Positions 1-12,193 of a stretch of 64,000 bases of DNA are shown in pieces. Every line of letters starts with the position of its first letter. Position 1 is the stretch's first letter. Source of the DNA: Terebella lapidaria (lineage: Eukaryota > Annelida > Polychaeta > Terebellida > Terebellidae). The DNA lies in assembly GCA_949152475.1 (NCBI GenBank), contig OX424561.1, positions 24,980,481 through 25,044,480 on the forward strand. The letters are read 5' to 3'. The notes beneath the pieces are model-generated. The model did no database searches. It saw only the letters and a list, made by a program, of their open reading frames with translations, and had not been told where the DNA came from. The translations under genes were made by a program, and so were the position numbers.

Positions 1-1870
1 TGTGATATCATGTACACATGTAGTTTTTGGAAATGCCACACTTGGTATATAGCTCATGTTCGATACTTTACAACCAATTTTCGAAATTTATCAATGCATT
101 TACAATGGCTTTTGTTCGCATTACATTTACTTTCGTGGAAAGGTATATTGCAATAGGTCACCCACATTTGTTTACCATACATTTACATGTATATTATATT
201 TTGATGTAAGATGAAAGGCAGGGTGTGTGTAATGAACAACGATTTTACATCGCTGTAGATATCATTGCATATGGTTGCGTCTCGACCAATGAATCGGCAA
301 TTATGATTTCTTTCCTTATCAAACAACCCCAACTTAATATCAAGTTTGCAACAACTAGGCAAGTATTTTATAGTGATTTTTATTTAATAATTTTACCACC
401 TAGGAGCAGAAATACTTTTCTGTTGTGTAACTATTAATTTCACTGTTGCTCAGCTTTGTGAACATCCATGAATATACAGCCGCATCAAAACTAAAACGGG
501 ATGCATGATCTACTTTAACAGTAAAGGAAAGAACGTATAGCATTTATTGTTATTATGTCCGATATTACAATGTTTACAGTGTCCGATAATTGCGTCGAGT
601 TGCAGGCATGACATGAGATGAACATTTGAGCAATTTCGTTGAATATTACATTATGTTATCTGAATATGTTTGCATAATATATTATTCACCCCAAGAGGTG
701 CCACTATTGACTTTTAAGAGATTACTATCTACGCTGCCTACTTCGTAATGACAAACCTAGTTTCATATGACTGTATCTCTGTACTTTCATATCCATATTT
801 TTTGTTCAGCTCAGTTATATCAACAATGGACTGGTTCCTTATTATTCATGATTTATTATTTAATCAGTGTCTGACGTTGAGAACGCAGATCCTACGCTGT
901 TTATTCTGATTGAGATGGAATCTGACTGTGCTGCACATGCTTACTAAAACATGCTTACTAAAATTGGACATTGTGAACAACTTAAAAGATATACATATAT
1001 ATAATAAATTTCTCTACAGCTTCCACGTACTTTCTATACTTGACTCCTTTTGAGGCTTCAATTCCATGAAAAGTTAAAAGACAATCATTTATTGGTGTGA
1101 CTATGCGAGGTATCAGTTACATAAAATGACACACACCCGCGTTTCCAGGGTGATGTACGTGTGTACGTTAGTGTCTGAATTGCTATGTTATTCGGTCTAA
1201 ACACCGCCACAGAGTTGAGTTGTGTTTTCATGATGGAAATTCAATCCAACCACAAATAAAAATCACCAAATGGACTGCAGCGATCATATATTGGCAAAAT
1301 TAGCTTCAAGCATAATCCATACTGATGAAAAACGAAAATGCTACTGACAACACCCTTCATAATATCCAGTACTATTTTAGCATTATCTTATCGTCCCTCA
1401 TAATCCAATAGGTATGTGATCATATGAATGACTCAACATGCCATCAAGTAGCAAAAAATGGCTATTTGTCATCTGATACTGGATATGACAACTCAACAAA
1501 GTGCAGGATCACTACACCAGTATGAATATAGAGATATGTATCATCCCATGATATAGTTACAACATAAAATCTGATAATGGTACAGCACTACCTGCATATG
1601 ATCAAAACTGATAATGGTGCAACGAGCAGCAAAATACAAACCTCATGACATATTTAGTTCACATCGAGTGGATACTTCGGACACACATGAATCATATTAT
1701 AAATAATCTATTTTTACTTGGGCCTCAAGGCTTCTGGGGCCAGACGCCGATTCATGGAGTTTTAGCATTGCACTCTGTAATTCAAGGTCTAAAGTATCAA
1801 ACAGAACAGTAGCACCATACTTTCTAAGAAAATGCCAATACGAGAAAATTTTCCCTGGGTTATCACTTTC
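1..1870. other. Noncoding stretch with two diverged local duplications
   Basis: No supportable gene. Two parts recur elsewhere in the window in the same orientation but clearly diverged. About 240-340 (around the words GATTTTACATCGC and TAGTTGCG/GGTTGCG) matches 4345-4450. About 480-1620 matches about 15050-16260, for example the shared run ATCGTCCCTCATAATC near 1392 and 16082. Small open frames here show no family motif and no codon-level conservation between the copies. Confidence 0.55.
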
Positions 1871-1871
1871 C

Positions 1872-2018
1872 TTACGGAAGCGTATTAGGACCACATAAAT
1901 TTTTCTTTAAATTCAATTTGTCGACTTATTATCTCGATAAATCGAGTTAGTTATCTCGATAAATCGACTTAATATCTCGATAAATCGAGATAGTATCTCG
2001 ATGAATCGACTTAAGACT
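1872..2018. repeat. Short array of 21-bp palindromic repeats, TCGATAAATCGA type
   Basis: The word TACGGAAGCGTATT (about 1873-1886) is followed by a spacer of about 35 bp and then four to five units of exactly 21 bp. Each unit has the skeleton ACTTA/AGTTA, then ATCTCGATAAATCG. Adjacent units form dyads such as ATCTCGATAAATCGAGAT. The same entry word and the same 21-bp period occur in the larger array at 20092-20771, where the palindrome core is CGTACGTACG instead. No mirrored terminal word is visible on the right side, so this copy looks one-ended. Confidence 0.7.
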
Positions 2019-2339
2019 CAGACATTTAGAGTACAAGTAAAATGAATATGCATGGACCATAATATAGGCGAGTCATACCATTTCTCTGGTTACCTTGGCA
2101 ATAATAGGACAAAGAAAATATACTGATTACTCATATCGACTCATATAAACTATATTGAGTATATGATTAACAGCCATTACATTAATCTCTGAAATAATAG
2201 CAAACTATCCAATTGAAGAAGCCCTTACAGATAACTTTACGAATATACCTCATTCCATATTTAATAGTTGAATAATTAAAAAAAAAAAATTATACTAATT
2301 TCATTCATGAATCTTTCTAAGAGATCAAAACTAATTGAC

Positions 2340-2620
2340 ATGCATCTATGTATGCATCTTCAGCATCACAAATTTTGATGATGCCAACAACAAACGTAAA
2401 ATACAATATTTTTTTGCAATAGAAACAAAGCCCGACCAAATAGTTTATCCAAAGACACACTGGCGTCATCAGGGGCAGACCGTGTGTTAAATGTAGTTGT
2501 TTCTACTGTACACATGATGGAATTAGTATACAAATACCCAACAACCTATGAAAATAATTTAGAAATCTGAAACAATCCCCATGGAATAGATTTATTATTA
2601 TTATTATTATTATTATGGAA
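2340..2620 (+). repeat. Dispersed ~360-bp repeat family, partial copy, with (ATT)n tail
   Basis: Carries the family's landmark words in order: TTTTGATGATGCCAA, AACAAAGCCCGACCAAAT, ACACTGGCGTCATCAGGGG, TGTTTCTACTGTACAC and CCCAACAACCTATGA. It is followed by a short ATT microsatellite near 2590-2617. The family is tandem at 20871-21430 and 30534-32520, and reversed at 17090-17345. Confidence 0.85.
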
Positions 2621-3204
2621 TAGTTTATATTTATAATGCTTGTAGTACATTGGCACATGGTTTTCAGTTCATAGACATTTTCGATCATTATTCAACAATA
2701 CCTTTTCGATTTATAGTAAACATGTTCTATTTCGGGGGCAAAGGAATTTAAATATCCCGACATACCACCTATTTCCATACCCTTTATCAACTGCCAATTA
2801 ACGGGGATGTAGCACACCAGATGTATGGGACATGAGTACGTTTCTCGATTTTTTTTCCTACTAATTCAAGGTGAAACTCATAATTCATTAAACTGCAAAG
2901 AAATCACCCCAATGAAACCTCACCATATTGCCAATCGAACAAATGCAACGCCCATAGCACTACTTGCCAAAGAGAAATACACATTCTATATTTTGGTCAA
3001 TGGCAAAATTTTATAGCAGCCTAAATATTGCAAACTGATATATATGATAGTCATTGGTGCAAAATCTAGATTATCAATATTTCAGACTAATGGATGACAA
3101 AAAGAGTTGTTTCATGTCCTAGTTAGTCGTATATCCTATTGGCACGTTATAACTAAATCGAGTAACTCTTGTGTATAAAGTTGCAAAAATGCAGAGTCCA
3201 TTAT

Positions 3205-3275
3205 GGAATACATGTACAACATTCATCAAAATCTGGTTGTATTGGTGTAATAGGTTGATACTTACAGTCTATAAT
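3205..3275 (-). repeat. Terminal fragment of the ~360-bp repeat family, reversed
   Basis: Read on the minus strand this begins TGTAAGTATCAACCTATTAC and continues to the TTTTGATGA word that opens full copies. It then stops abruptly. The 17090-17345 copy has the same start and orientation. Confidence 0.65.
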
Positions 3276-5070
3276 TTATGGCAAATCATTCAGAATTTCT
3301 GTCATCCAAAGCAGTGTTTTTTTTAAACTTTATACAATAACTAAATAACGAATGGGTTGTGGTTACCTAAAACATTAATGTTTGCAGCATCAAAAGCTGA
3401 TGTTTACCTATTGATGATCAGTTTCTTGAGTACCTAGTAGAACTGATTGTCTCCCAGTATACAACTCTCATATAATCATCACGTGTAATGTATCGTAACT
3501 GTCATGTAAATGAAGGCCTCCATTGGTTGTACAATATACAGCCAATTCAATATCACCTGAAACAATAACAATTTTTGGTCAAAATGGGATGGTATTCTGC
3601 ATATATGTTCACAAGATATAAAAATGTATTCCTTGTCCGCATCCACGCTTCCACTAGGGCTGTTATTTCTAGACGCAAAGACCTAATGCTGCCACCATCA
3701 CATAGTGTTGATCACAACAGCTCATTGTCAGGCAGTACATGATCCCCAACCAATGAATATTGCCCAACTCGTCTAAACGCTTCATCGATTTCACACAGTT
3801 CCACAGAGTCGTATGATCCGGTGCATGGCATCTGTGGTGAACCAGGTCACCTACATAATCCATGTTTTTTTATATATACATATATATATCTACATAATAT
3901 ATATTATATATTCTTCATTTTTGCAGGAATCCTGTCGTGCGGAAAATGAACTTTTCCAGGGCAATACACTTAACCTTGCTGATCGCCCATGCTGTCTTGC
4001 ATATCACCATTGACTAGTGGTAGCGAATCATTATGTCAATAGAAGTAAGTATGGTATTCTATTCACATCTCGATAGGAGCTCTGCCATGGACAATCGCTG
4101 CCATCAGCTGTCTGTCAATGTCAAACGGAATCACTAATCGTGAACTGAATAAATCTGAATAAATAAAACTGAATAAATGAGGGAAAGTGCATCTAGTTGA
4201 GCTCAGCATTGTTGTGCTATATGATAATTTATTGTGGTTAAAACTGGTATCACATCATATTTATGCATTATAATAGAGGCTGCATTTATTGGGCGGGAGC
4301 AATAGAATCAGCTATATTTATTCCACAAATGCATGCAATAACTAACGATTTTACATCGCCGTAGAAATTATGGTATATAGTTGCGCCTCGGCCAATATAT
4401 CGACAACTGCGATTACTAACGTTGCTACAACAACCGAATGTAGGTTTTGAGATGGACACAGACAGACAGACAGACATCCGTTTTATTAGATCACATATAG
4501 TATATACATGGAGTTGATATATTGATAAAATTAGGTGGCTGTAATCAGTGTAATAAATTGAATATAGATAACAGAAAAATACATGTAATATGGATCTAAA
4601 GAGACCAAGTAAAGACTTATGGCTGAATTACACTTGACCTCAGTTCGAGATATAAAAAAATTTCATACGTTTTGCAAGATGATGAATGGTGCAAAAAACA
4701 ATAAACCTATAAACTCGATAGTGGGTAAGCTTTACACTGTGGGTGGAACAGGAACGGGACACGATGGAAAAAAAACGCCGAGTGATTGGTATTATGATAT
4801 GAAATTTCAGGGCAAGAACGTGGCTGAATTTCGACTGACTTCATAGTATTTAGATACATCTGATACGTTATTGAAAATGTATCAAATAATGACTCACGAG
4901 ACCAGCTGATATTCCAGGACATGAATAATAAAGCAAAACGATCAAAATGGTTACAGCAGGCATATCGCTAATTGTGATGTGTCATAACGTCCAGAAAGAT
5001 TGAATCAGACAGGAAAACAATCTCGACACCTAGGGTTATTGCAACGAACGAGATTGACATATGATTCCAA
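3276..5070. other. Noncoding stretch, no gene recognised
   Basis: Contains a TA-rich simple tract at 3870-3915 and the 4345-4450 paralogue of 240-340. A consensus-like acceptor (TTTTTGCAG, near 3926) precedes a short open frame, but nothing upstream pairs with it. A 75-codon open frame at 4619-4846 has no family signature. I cannot support a gene here. Confidence 0.5.
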
Positions 5071-5072
5071 GA

Positions 5073-6508
5073 TTTAATGTTTTATTTTCTTTTTTAATTG
5101 GGCCACTGACAATATATTGATATTTGCAATTTTGGAAAACCAATTGTTCCATACGCGTGGAAATTTAAATAAAGAAAATTTACTTACAAATTCAGAATTT
5201 GGGTATCTAACTGCAACTAGATCAGATTGTCGTTTGCGGATCTGGTTGTATTTATTTAAATAAACTTTATATTTGCTAATATTGTTGTTAGTCGGTTTAT
5301 TTAATTTCTTTTTGTATAGTTTGTTCTTCCTTCTTAGTGAGGTGAGAAGGCCTGTTGTGACCCAGGACTCACGCTTGATGAATTTGTCATCTATCTTGGT
5401 AGATACAGTTGGAAAAGATTTCAAAAGATTTGTCGAAGAAAATGTTATATGCTAATTCAGGGCAATTAATATTGAGAATATCGCGGAGTCAACTTGATTA
5501 AGAAGGTTGTTAAATTTGTTGATATTAGGTTCACTGAAGATCCTTTTGACAGTTGGTATAATTGTCAAATTTTGTTGTTGGATGGTATCAACAATGTGAA
5601 ATATGCCAAAATGGTCAGCGACATCTGTAATAACAATACCACTCATGCTATTTGATTTGGATATATTAGAATAGATATGATCGATTAATGTCGCTGAGCT
5701 AGAAGTTATTCGAGTGGGCTATAAAATCTTGGGAATATATGACCTAGCTATTATATTGTCAATATACTGGTTAGTGAATGAGTGTTCATTATATTTGAGC
5801 AAGTCTATATTCATATCTCCTAAAATAATACATTTCTTATTTTCACCATTGATTATGTCCATGGTCTCGTAAAGATTCTGGGCAAATATGTCAGTATCTG
5901 CTCGTGGCAATGTATTTGGTCGGTATATAACATCAACGATATATTTCGACATAGACGACGGCACTCTATCTGACGACACTTCAACAAACAGGGATTCATA
6001 AGTGCGCGGGATCATCACACTAAGATCATGTCTAATCTTGAAATTGATATTGTTCCTAACGAACAAAGCTACACCGCTTCGATGGTCATCGTCCCGGGCT
6101 TGTACAAGTATATCATGGTACCCCACTACGGACAATCTGGTATCTCTACTGCATTCAAAAGCTTCACTGATACCGACAAAAATCAAATTGAAAAGATTCG
6201 CATGATATTTCACTTATGAGTTCTGTGAAAGATTCCCAATTAGCAGACAAACTTCTGCAGTTCAAGTAAAAATACGAAATATTTGAGTTTGTTGCTCCAA
6301 GGACCTTGAGAGCCTCTTCTGGATCATAATATTTAATATCACCATGGGTAGTAAGAGGTGGGTCTGTGTCATTGTCACACCAATAGTCAGACACATTATA
6401 AACGTATTCAAAATTGCGAATGATGTCAGTGCCAGCCACATCCTCACGATCATTAGCCATTATCAAACGGTGATTCAATGATGTCCCAGTTCCCGCTGCT
6501 CCACCCAC
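5073..6508 (-). mobile_element. LINE-type non-LTR retrotransposon fragment lacking the reverse transcriptase
   Basis: Read on the minus strand. About 6508-6190 gives a leader and the start of an endonuclease (YFYLNCRSLSANWESF, the usual 'LN.RSL' entry). About 6213-5719 continues the exonuclease-endonuclease-phosphatase fold with RSGVALFVRNN and the metal-site motif CIILGDMNIDLLKY. About 5646-5452 gives the region with VITDVADHFGIFHIV, matching the 't.is.DH.p' end of the endonuclease. About 5424-5074 begins with the linker ESWVTTGLLTSLRRKNKLYK, where RT should follow. Instead the frame runs directly into FPRVWNNWFSKIAN and a lysine-rich end, which resembles the extreme C terminus of LINE ORF2 ('GP.lWN.lP.ei...'). 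About 500 or more codons of RT are therefore missing. A frame change near 6190 and another between 5719 and 5646 show decay. The clade (Jockey/CR1/RTE-X-like) is undecided. Confidence 0.8.
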
Positions 6509-6546
6509 AGCACAAAACGAACAAACATAAATCTATCATACCAACA

Positions 6547-7708
6547 CACCCTGCCAAATGGCATAGAGCGTTGTCCGGTCTAGTTCTTTTGTTCAGGGTT
6601 CAGGTCATGTTGTTGTCAACGCTGTAATGCTATCTTTTTGGCAGCTGATGCCGACACATGGGGAGTAAAATAATTTTTCTGTGAAATACTGACCTTATTA
6701 CCTTAGATCGGGGATTCGATGCAGTGTAAGAGATACCAATGGACACGTCTGTACTGTTCAATTATCCATAGGAGACTGATTTGTTCAGAAATAGGCCCTC
6801 GCTCACAGATGTGGTCCACAAATATGTAGTGTCCAAAAATTGATCACAATGTTTTCACAACTTATGGCCCATGTACAGCAACACTTTTCAACTGGAGGTT
6901 TGAAATACTTCAAACTTCAATTGTGAGCAATATGAAGGTCCAACGTCATCTAAATATTGCTCGAATAATTTATTAGTGAATCGCTTGTGGCGTGTCAACG
7001 CTCTAAGGACATGGTGCACGCTCTGAAGCTGCCTGGTCGAAGTTAACAGTCTGGATTTGCTTGCAGTAGTGGGTAGTCTTTGGGTGGAATATCCAAAACG
7101 GGTTCATGAAAACTTCACATAAAACGCTTCAGAAAATGGTTATTGTTCATCAAAAACAACCACAAGACATTCTCATAAACGGTTTATACTTCCTGAAGAA
7201 GGTCTATGTAACTTTGACCAGGCATCGTCAGAGCGTAGACCATGTCCTTAGAGCGTTGACACGCCACAAGCATTACAATTATAAATTATTAGAGCCCTAT
7301 TTTGATGACGCTGTGCCTTTATATTGCTCACAATTGAAGTTTAGAGCATTTAAAACCACCAGTTCATACAGTGTTGCTGTATGTGGGCCGTAAATATCGA
7401 ATACATTGTGATAAATCTTTGAACACTACATATTTGTGGGCCACATTCGTGGGCGAGGGCCTATTTCTTAACAAATCAGACGCCAAAGAATAATTGGACA
7501 GCACAGGATTGTACATTGGTGTCTCGTACACTGCATCGAAAACTCATTCTGAAGTAATATGGTCAGTATTTTACAGAGAAAATATTTTACTCAACATGTG
7601 TCGTAATCAGTTCAGAAAAAATTAGCCTTACAGCGTTGACAATAACATGACCTGACCCCTAAACAAAAGAACTAGGTCGGTCAACGCTCTATGCCATTTT
7701 GCAGGGTG
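6547..7708. mobile_element. Long-arm foldback element, 4-bp target duplication AACA
   Basis: The two ends are inverted copies: CACCCTGCCAAATGGCATAG on the left and the reverse complement of CTATGCCATTTTGCAGGGTG on the right. Inverted similarity continues about 480-500 bp inward, e.g. the GTCAACGCT/AGCGTTGAC words and AGGCCCTCGC/GCGAGGGCCT. It ends at a ~160-bp centre near 7047-7207. AACA occurs immediately outside both ends (6543-6546 and 7709-7712). No transposase is encoded; the 95-codon frame inside (7106-7393) is a by-product of the arms. It is non-autonomous. The CAC-start terminus with 4-bp duplication would suit a CMC/Chapaev-like source, but that is a guess. Confidence 0.8.
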
Positions 7709-7712
7709 AACA

Positions 7713-9120
7713 TGTATGAGGGTTTGGCAATGCACAAAAAATGGTCCTATGCAATTGACAGAATGATTATTCATACAACGAGCATTTCAGGTCGCAGCTT
7801 CTAATTCGACTCATCGCACAAATTCACACCCTTCCACACAACAATGGGCCCAAGTACCGTACACTGCTCCTTAATACTACTCGTCCACTTAAAACATACC
7901 ATTTAATCCGTCTCGCACCTTTTTAATCCGTATTGAATATAGAAGAAGGCGCAGTGTATGATACTTGGGCCCAACAGTGTTCAAAACAAAAACAAAACCA
8001 GGACCAGGGGCGGATCCAGGATTTTTTAATAGGGGGGGGGGGGGGGTGGTGCTCTTCTTAAATGTACGTAATCTTGAAAAAGTGTTAGCGAGCGGAGCCT
8101 TATCACAGTCGTCAACGTGCGCACAGGATTCCTGTAGCGCAGTTACATGAAACCTGCAAAAAGCAACAACATTATCTGAGAAAATTGATGGTAGGTGGGT
8201 ATTTTTGTTTGGAAACACATCCCAAACGAGGTTCCAGCAAAGGGACTTAGCAGATAGACTAACATGATGATATTCTTTTGCGTGGTAGTTTCATTTGTTG
8301 TTGACACCTTCGTTATTATAACTATAAACACATGAAGTGAGATTATTACTCAATTATCATCCGATTGCCTCTTTGTCTACATTTAATCACCATATAATGG
8401 ATTTTTTGCCCACCGCTAATGTGCATGGTTGATGATTGGTTCACAGTTCAACAAATTCAAGAGTTAATGGGAGGTGGCACTCGTCTGTTTGTGTTTGTCA
8501 AGCAAGTGTTCATCGTAGCACACACGAGATATGTGCTGCAGGATTCACGTAATAGGCGCTCAGTATGCACGTTACAGACGCTTCGGTATTCAAGTAACAC
8601 CGTATGTAAAATTGCCCCAAAATATATCTTTCCATTAAATTAACTTTGTACAAATCAATATAAACATATACAAGGGTCAGATTCATGGATTGTGGATTAT
8701 ACTTTCCCAGTACAAGCATATAGGCTGCGATATTCCTGGCTGGATCTCATCAACTGGCAATGCCTTTCCTTCGTTGTAAAGTAATTTAGTATGCAAGTAG
8801 CTCTATATGAAAACTTGCCACCAAATATCTCTTTCCACTAAATTTACAGCAAAATGACTTATTATGTGTAACAACTGGAACAATATAATAAACTGAATAT
8901 ACTCATCATGTCCTCAATGATATCGGTATTGGTGTGTTGCATGGACCTAACCTATCTTACGTGTGTGGGTTTTTGTTAGCAACTTTTCCTCAGAGAATTA
9001 ATATGGCTGGTGACTGTGGGTACTGCAGTTTTTCATCAGAGCAAACGGATGACATTGTACAACACTGCACCTAGTCCCACGCTGGCCCCAATACTAATCA
9101 GAGAGGTCATGATGAGCACT
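7713..9120. other. Noncoding stretch with a hAT-like terminus and G tract
   Basis: At about 8004-8050 the sequence CAGGGGCGGATCCAGGA leads through a T run into a ~17-nt G tract. This resembles the CAGGGGCGGAT terminus common on hAT-derived elements in animals. No partner terminus or coding sequence was found. The rest holds no recognisable gene. Confidence 0.45.
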
Positions 9121-9124
9121 GCTT

Positions 9125-9432
9125 ATATTCAGTTTATGTATAAAGTTGAAGTTATCACATTCGATTTTGCGCTCTTTTCAGCTGATTAATCCGCTTTCAA
9201 AGGCACTTTAACCCCAGTCTGAGTGATTTACATGGAGCAGCCATACTCAAAGCGCACTATACAACAACATTTATCAACAGGTACCCATTTAGTCCTGGGT
9301 GAAGATAGACACATTAGTGGTAAATGCCTTGCCTAAGGACACTAGTGAAATAGCACAGCAGTCCAGCTCGAGACTTGAACCCATGATCTTTGGATTACGA
9401 GTACAACGCCTTATCCACCGCGCCACTCACTT
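9125..9432 (-). repeat. tRNA-derived SINE
   Basis: On the minus strand, the head near 9432 reads GGCGCGGTGGATAAGGCG (A-box-like), followed by an anticodon-loop-like CTCGTAA (a Thr-CGT-type head, if a tRNA-Thr origin is right). A B box GGTTCAAGTCT sits near 9382-9372. Downstream comes a central block, GTCCTTAGGCAAGGCATTTA and CACCCAGGACTAAATGGGTA, of the type shared by several metazoan SINE families, then a tail block with AGTGCGCTTTGAGTATGG. The body is too long and tail-bearing for a functional tRNA gene, and there is no acceptor-stem partner. Confidence 0.8.
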
Positions 9433-9804
9433 CACTATGCGCAGTACGCCAGTCTGAGGCTGCCGGATGACAAGAAATCAGCCAGCAATGTGAATCGAAC
9501 CAATAAATCTTGAAATATGACTCCCGTTAGCAGATAATCGGTGTGAAATTGCGGCGCACACCTACAAAAGAATACCTGCAATCGAAATATAAAGTCCGTT
9601 CATGCCGCACTTCGAACGTGGCCAGCGCACAGCTCGTTCGATGGTCTGACAGGGCGATAAAGGCGCGACCTCTTGAACTGTTAACCCCTATATAGACAAG
9701 TTCAAGAGGGAGCAACGTCGGCTAACCATTCTCAGGCTGCTCTAAGGTTATTATGCACCAGACATGTTGATGGTCAATCGTATAATAATAAAGATGGGAT
9801 ATAA

Positions 9805-10157
9805 TTATCTTAAAAGTTATGCCGACATCCAGAGTTATATCCAGATTTATACAGAACCCTGTCTGAAAAAAAAACAAGTGTGTCGGACTAGATTCATTAT
9901 TGGAGGGGGGGGGGGGGGGCAACTGGTCAAGCGACCGAGCGAAGTGAGGTGGCTATAGTGGTAGGTTAAACGGCGTGGGTTATCTTAAAAGTTATGCCGA
10001 CATCCAGAGTTATATCCAGATTTATACAGAACCCTGTCTGAAAAAAAAACAAGTGTGTCGGACTAGATTCATTATTGGAGGGGGGGGGGGCAACTGGTCA
10101 AGCGACCGAGCGAAGTGAGGTGGCTATAGTGGTAGGTTAAACGGCGTGGGGTCTGGG
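9805..10157. repeat. 174-bp tandem duplication containing G tracts
   Basis: Two nearly identical units in tandem (about 9807-9980 and 9981-10157) each run from TATCTTAAAAGTTATGCC through GACTAGATTCATTATTGGA, a G homopolymer, and CAACTGGTCAAGCGACC to TTAAACGGCGTGGG. The main difference is the length of the G tract (about 16 versus 11). Near identity implies a recent duplication. Confidence 0.9.
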
Positions 10158-11380
10158 GCCCGCCCAAGGGCCCCAGAAGCCAGAGCGTTTTTCATATTCT
10201 GTGGTTGATTCTGAGCTCTCTCTGGCTCTGATTGAGTATTTTTCATTCCACACATGCATGTAAATATTGCTGGTATTCAAATTTATTTATCCCAAAACTA
10301 CTCATTGTCACTTTACATATTATGTTATATAGCTTAAAGAGCTCATGATTAATGACACTCAATTGCATAATTATTGACCAACGAATGTTAGGCCTATGAA
10401 ACGCTGTAATGCACCTTAACATATTTCTGAGTCACTTTTGTTGAAAATATATTGTGGGGCTCTATCCCCCCCCCTTCCAGCCCCCGTTTCCCCGGTCAAA
10501 AATATCAAAAGAGGAATATTATATTCATATTTCGTTACATGTAGGTGCATACCCACATTTCCTATAGCTTCTTCCTCTCTCTCTCTTTTTTCTCCTTCTT
10601 TTTCTCTTGTTTTCACGGCCCACTAGGGGGGGGGGGGGTGCGCGCCGGGTGACCCTGGGAGTGTTGACCCTGTGTTGACCCTGGGAGTCCGCATGCTATG
10701 TACAGTGCACTGACCAGTTACATATACGGAAAGGGAAACGAGACATTGTGATAATTACACATGAGAGGGATAATTGTAAAAATAATATTCATGTCAAAAA
10801 ACAAATCAGTATACAGTAGTGCATGGAATATTGAGTCATACATCCTCTATGTCTAGTGCTGAGAAGCTTTGCATTAATCATATTATACTGTGTTTTAGGT
10901 AAGATGACATCATTGTGAACAGGAAAACATAACCCTGAATTAGTAAATATATACATAAGAAGTCCAGATAAGGACCTTGGCCCTGACATGGCCTATCATT
11001 TCACGAGTTGGCAATTTGGGATTGCTACATTTACCACACAAGATATGTACATCACACGCGTGCGTCAAGTGGGTCAGTGCTCAACTTCAAAACCAAAGCA
11101 AGAACCCTGGATGGTGCCGCATAGACTATGAACGGAATACAGATACATACGAACCGAGGCAACATACCATATAAGTTGGGTATAGGTGATACATGATATA
11201 CAAGGTACATACAAAAAAGCTAATATTTTGTTTCTATAAGCACATATCCCTATGGACTATAGTGCATGACTGCATGCATAACATCTGATAATTTGTTAAT
11301 CATCCACCAAGAACAATTCTCAGAGACAATGACCCATGCATCAATCGGAAGAAGTGTGAATCACTTCCACTGAATCGTAC
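10158..11380. other. Noncoding stretch, no gene recognised
   Basis: Starts with the GC-rich remnant TCTGGGGCCCGCCCAAGG. It also includes a C-rich block near 10467-10489, a G tract near 10626-10637 and a short GTTGACCCTG repeat near 10663. No coding or RNA feature can be supported. Confidence 0.5.
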
Positions 11381-11384
11381 AGCA

Positions 11385-11690
11385 ATGTACATATATATAT
11401 ATTCTACATTCACATATGCATGTACACATACATATATATATACATGCATAATAACTACATACATACATACATACCGACACACACATACATATACATACAA
11501 AATACATACACACAATCATACATGCATGCTTACACACACACACCCCACACATATACACACCTATATAGATGCATACATGTGTGTAAATACATACACACAC
11601 ACATGCATGCATACACACACACGCACCTACACACACACATACCACACACATATACACAACTATATAGATACATACAATGTACATACACAT
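11385..11690. repeat. Compound microsatellite, ACAT/ACAC/CACACATAC
   Basis: Imperfect runs of TACA, ACAC and ATGCATAC fill about 300 bp. Open frames on both strands here (Tyr-Thr-His-rich on one, Cys-Val-Tyr-Met-rich on the other) are products of the simple sequence and not genes. Confidence 0.9.
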
Positions 11691-12130
11691 GTCTGCTGAA
11701 ACTGCATGAATATTTACATTTCATCAACATTTAACATTTGTTCATTCAACATTTGTTATTTTCGTGTTTTTTGGTTAATTTCCAACGTATATACAATATA
11801 TCTTTTATACATATTATAGATGAGGTCATATGTTAACATAATGTGGGCATGTCAGCAAATATGCGGATCACGTTCGAGTGATAGAGAATACATATATAAA
11901 GAGTTGCAATATGTGATGTAAGCGACTTGACACTGAAGGTAACCGATCACCAAAGAGTTGACAAGTCAGGTAAGTAACATTGCTCACATGAAGCGATCAC
12001 GTAGACATAGTTTGTCATCATAGTTGGTCAGCAGGATCAAGTACGCACATGACAAACAGGAATGTACTAACTTATGATATTATATCATGACAAGAGTAGA
12101 AAATACACCAGGCCAGATTATCCCAAATGT
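11691..12130. other. Noncoding stretch, nothing recognised
   Basis: Contains no recognisable coding, RNA or repeat feature. It lies 3' of the minus-strand NADAR reading frame that ends at 12134. No endonuclease or reverse-transcriptase motif of a following LINE ORF2 is seen. Confidence 0.45.
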
Positions 12131-12133
12131 CAT

Positions 12134-12193
12134 TTAATTCTGTTGAATTAGTTCATTACGGATGTTCTTCAGGATTCTACCAGTCATGTTTTT
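12134..12193 (-). pseudogene. C-terminal end of the NADAR reading frame, beyond an inserted repeat
   Basis: On the minus strand this encodes the segment K-N-M-T-G-R-I-L-K-N-I-R-N-E-L and then stops at 12134. NADAR proteins typically end in a W.G.N.(M/L)G.(I/L)L...R..L pattern. The larger reading frame at 13241-13639 breaks off exactly at W-K-G-K-N. The two halves therefore belong to one former gene, separated by the repeat at 12194-13235. Confidence 0.7.

Noticed and set aside
240-4450. Shared minus-strand peptide (CR-IGR-ATI...DVKSL) between 240-340 and 4345-4450 as a conserved exon
   Set aside because: Most base differences change amino acids and silent changes are few, so codon-level constraint is not evident; better explained as a noncoding duplication.
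7106-7393. 95-codon frame inside the foldback element
   Set aside because: It lies in the inverted arms, has no family signature and is not matched by a frame in the other arm.
9372-9432. Functional tRNA-Thr gene
   Set aside because: A and B boxes are present but the acceptor stem does not pair, and SINE body and tail sequences follow.
11300-11734. Overlapping frames rich in Tyr/Thr/His or Cys/Val/Tyr
   Set aside because: Pure translation of an ACAT/ACAC microsatellite.
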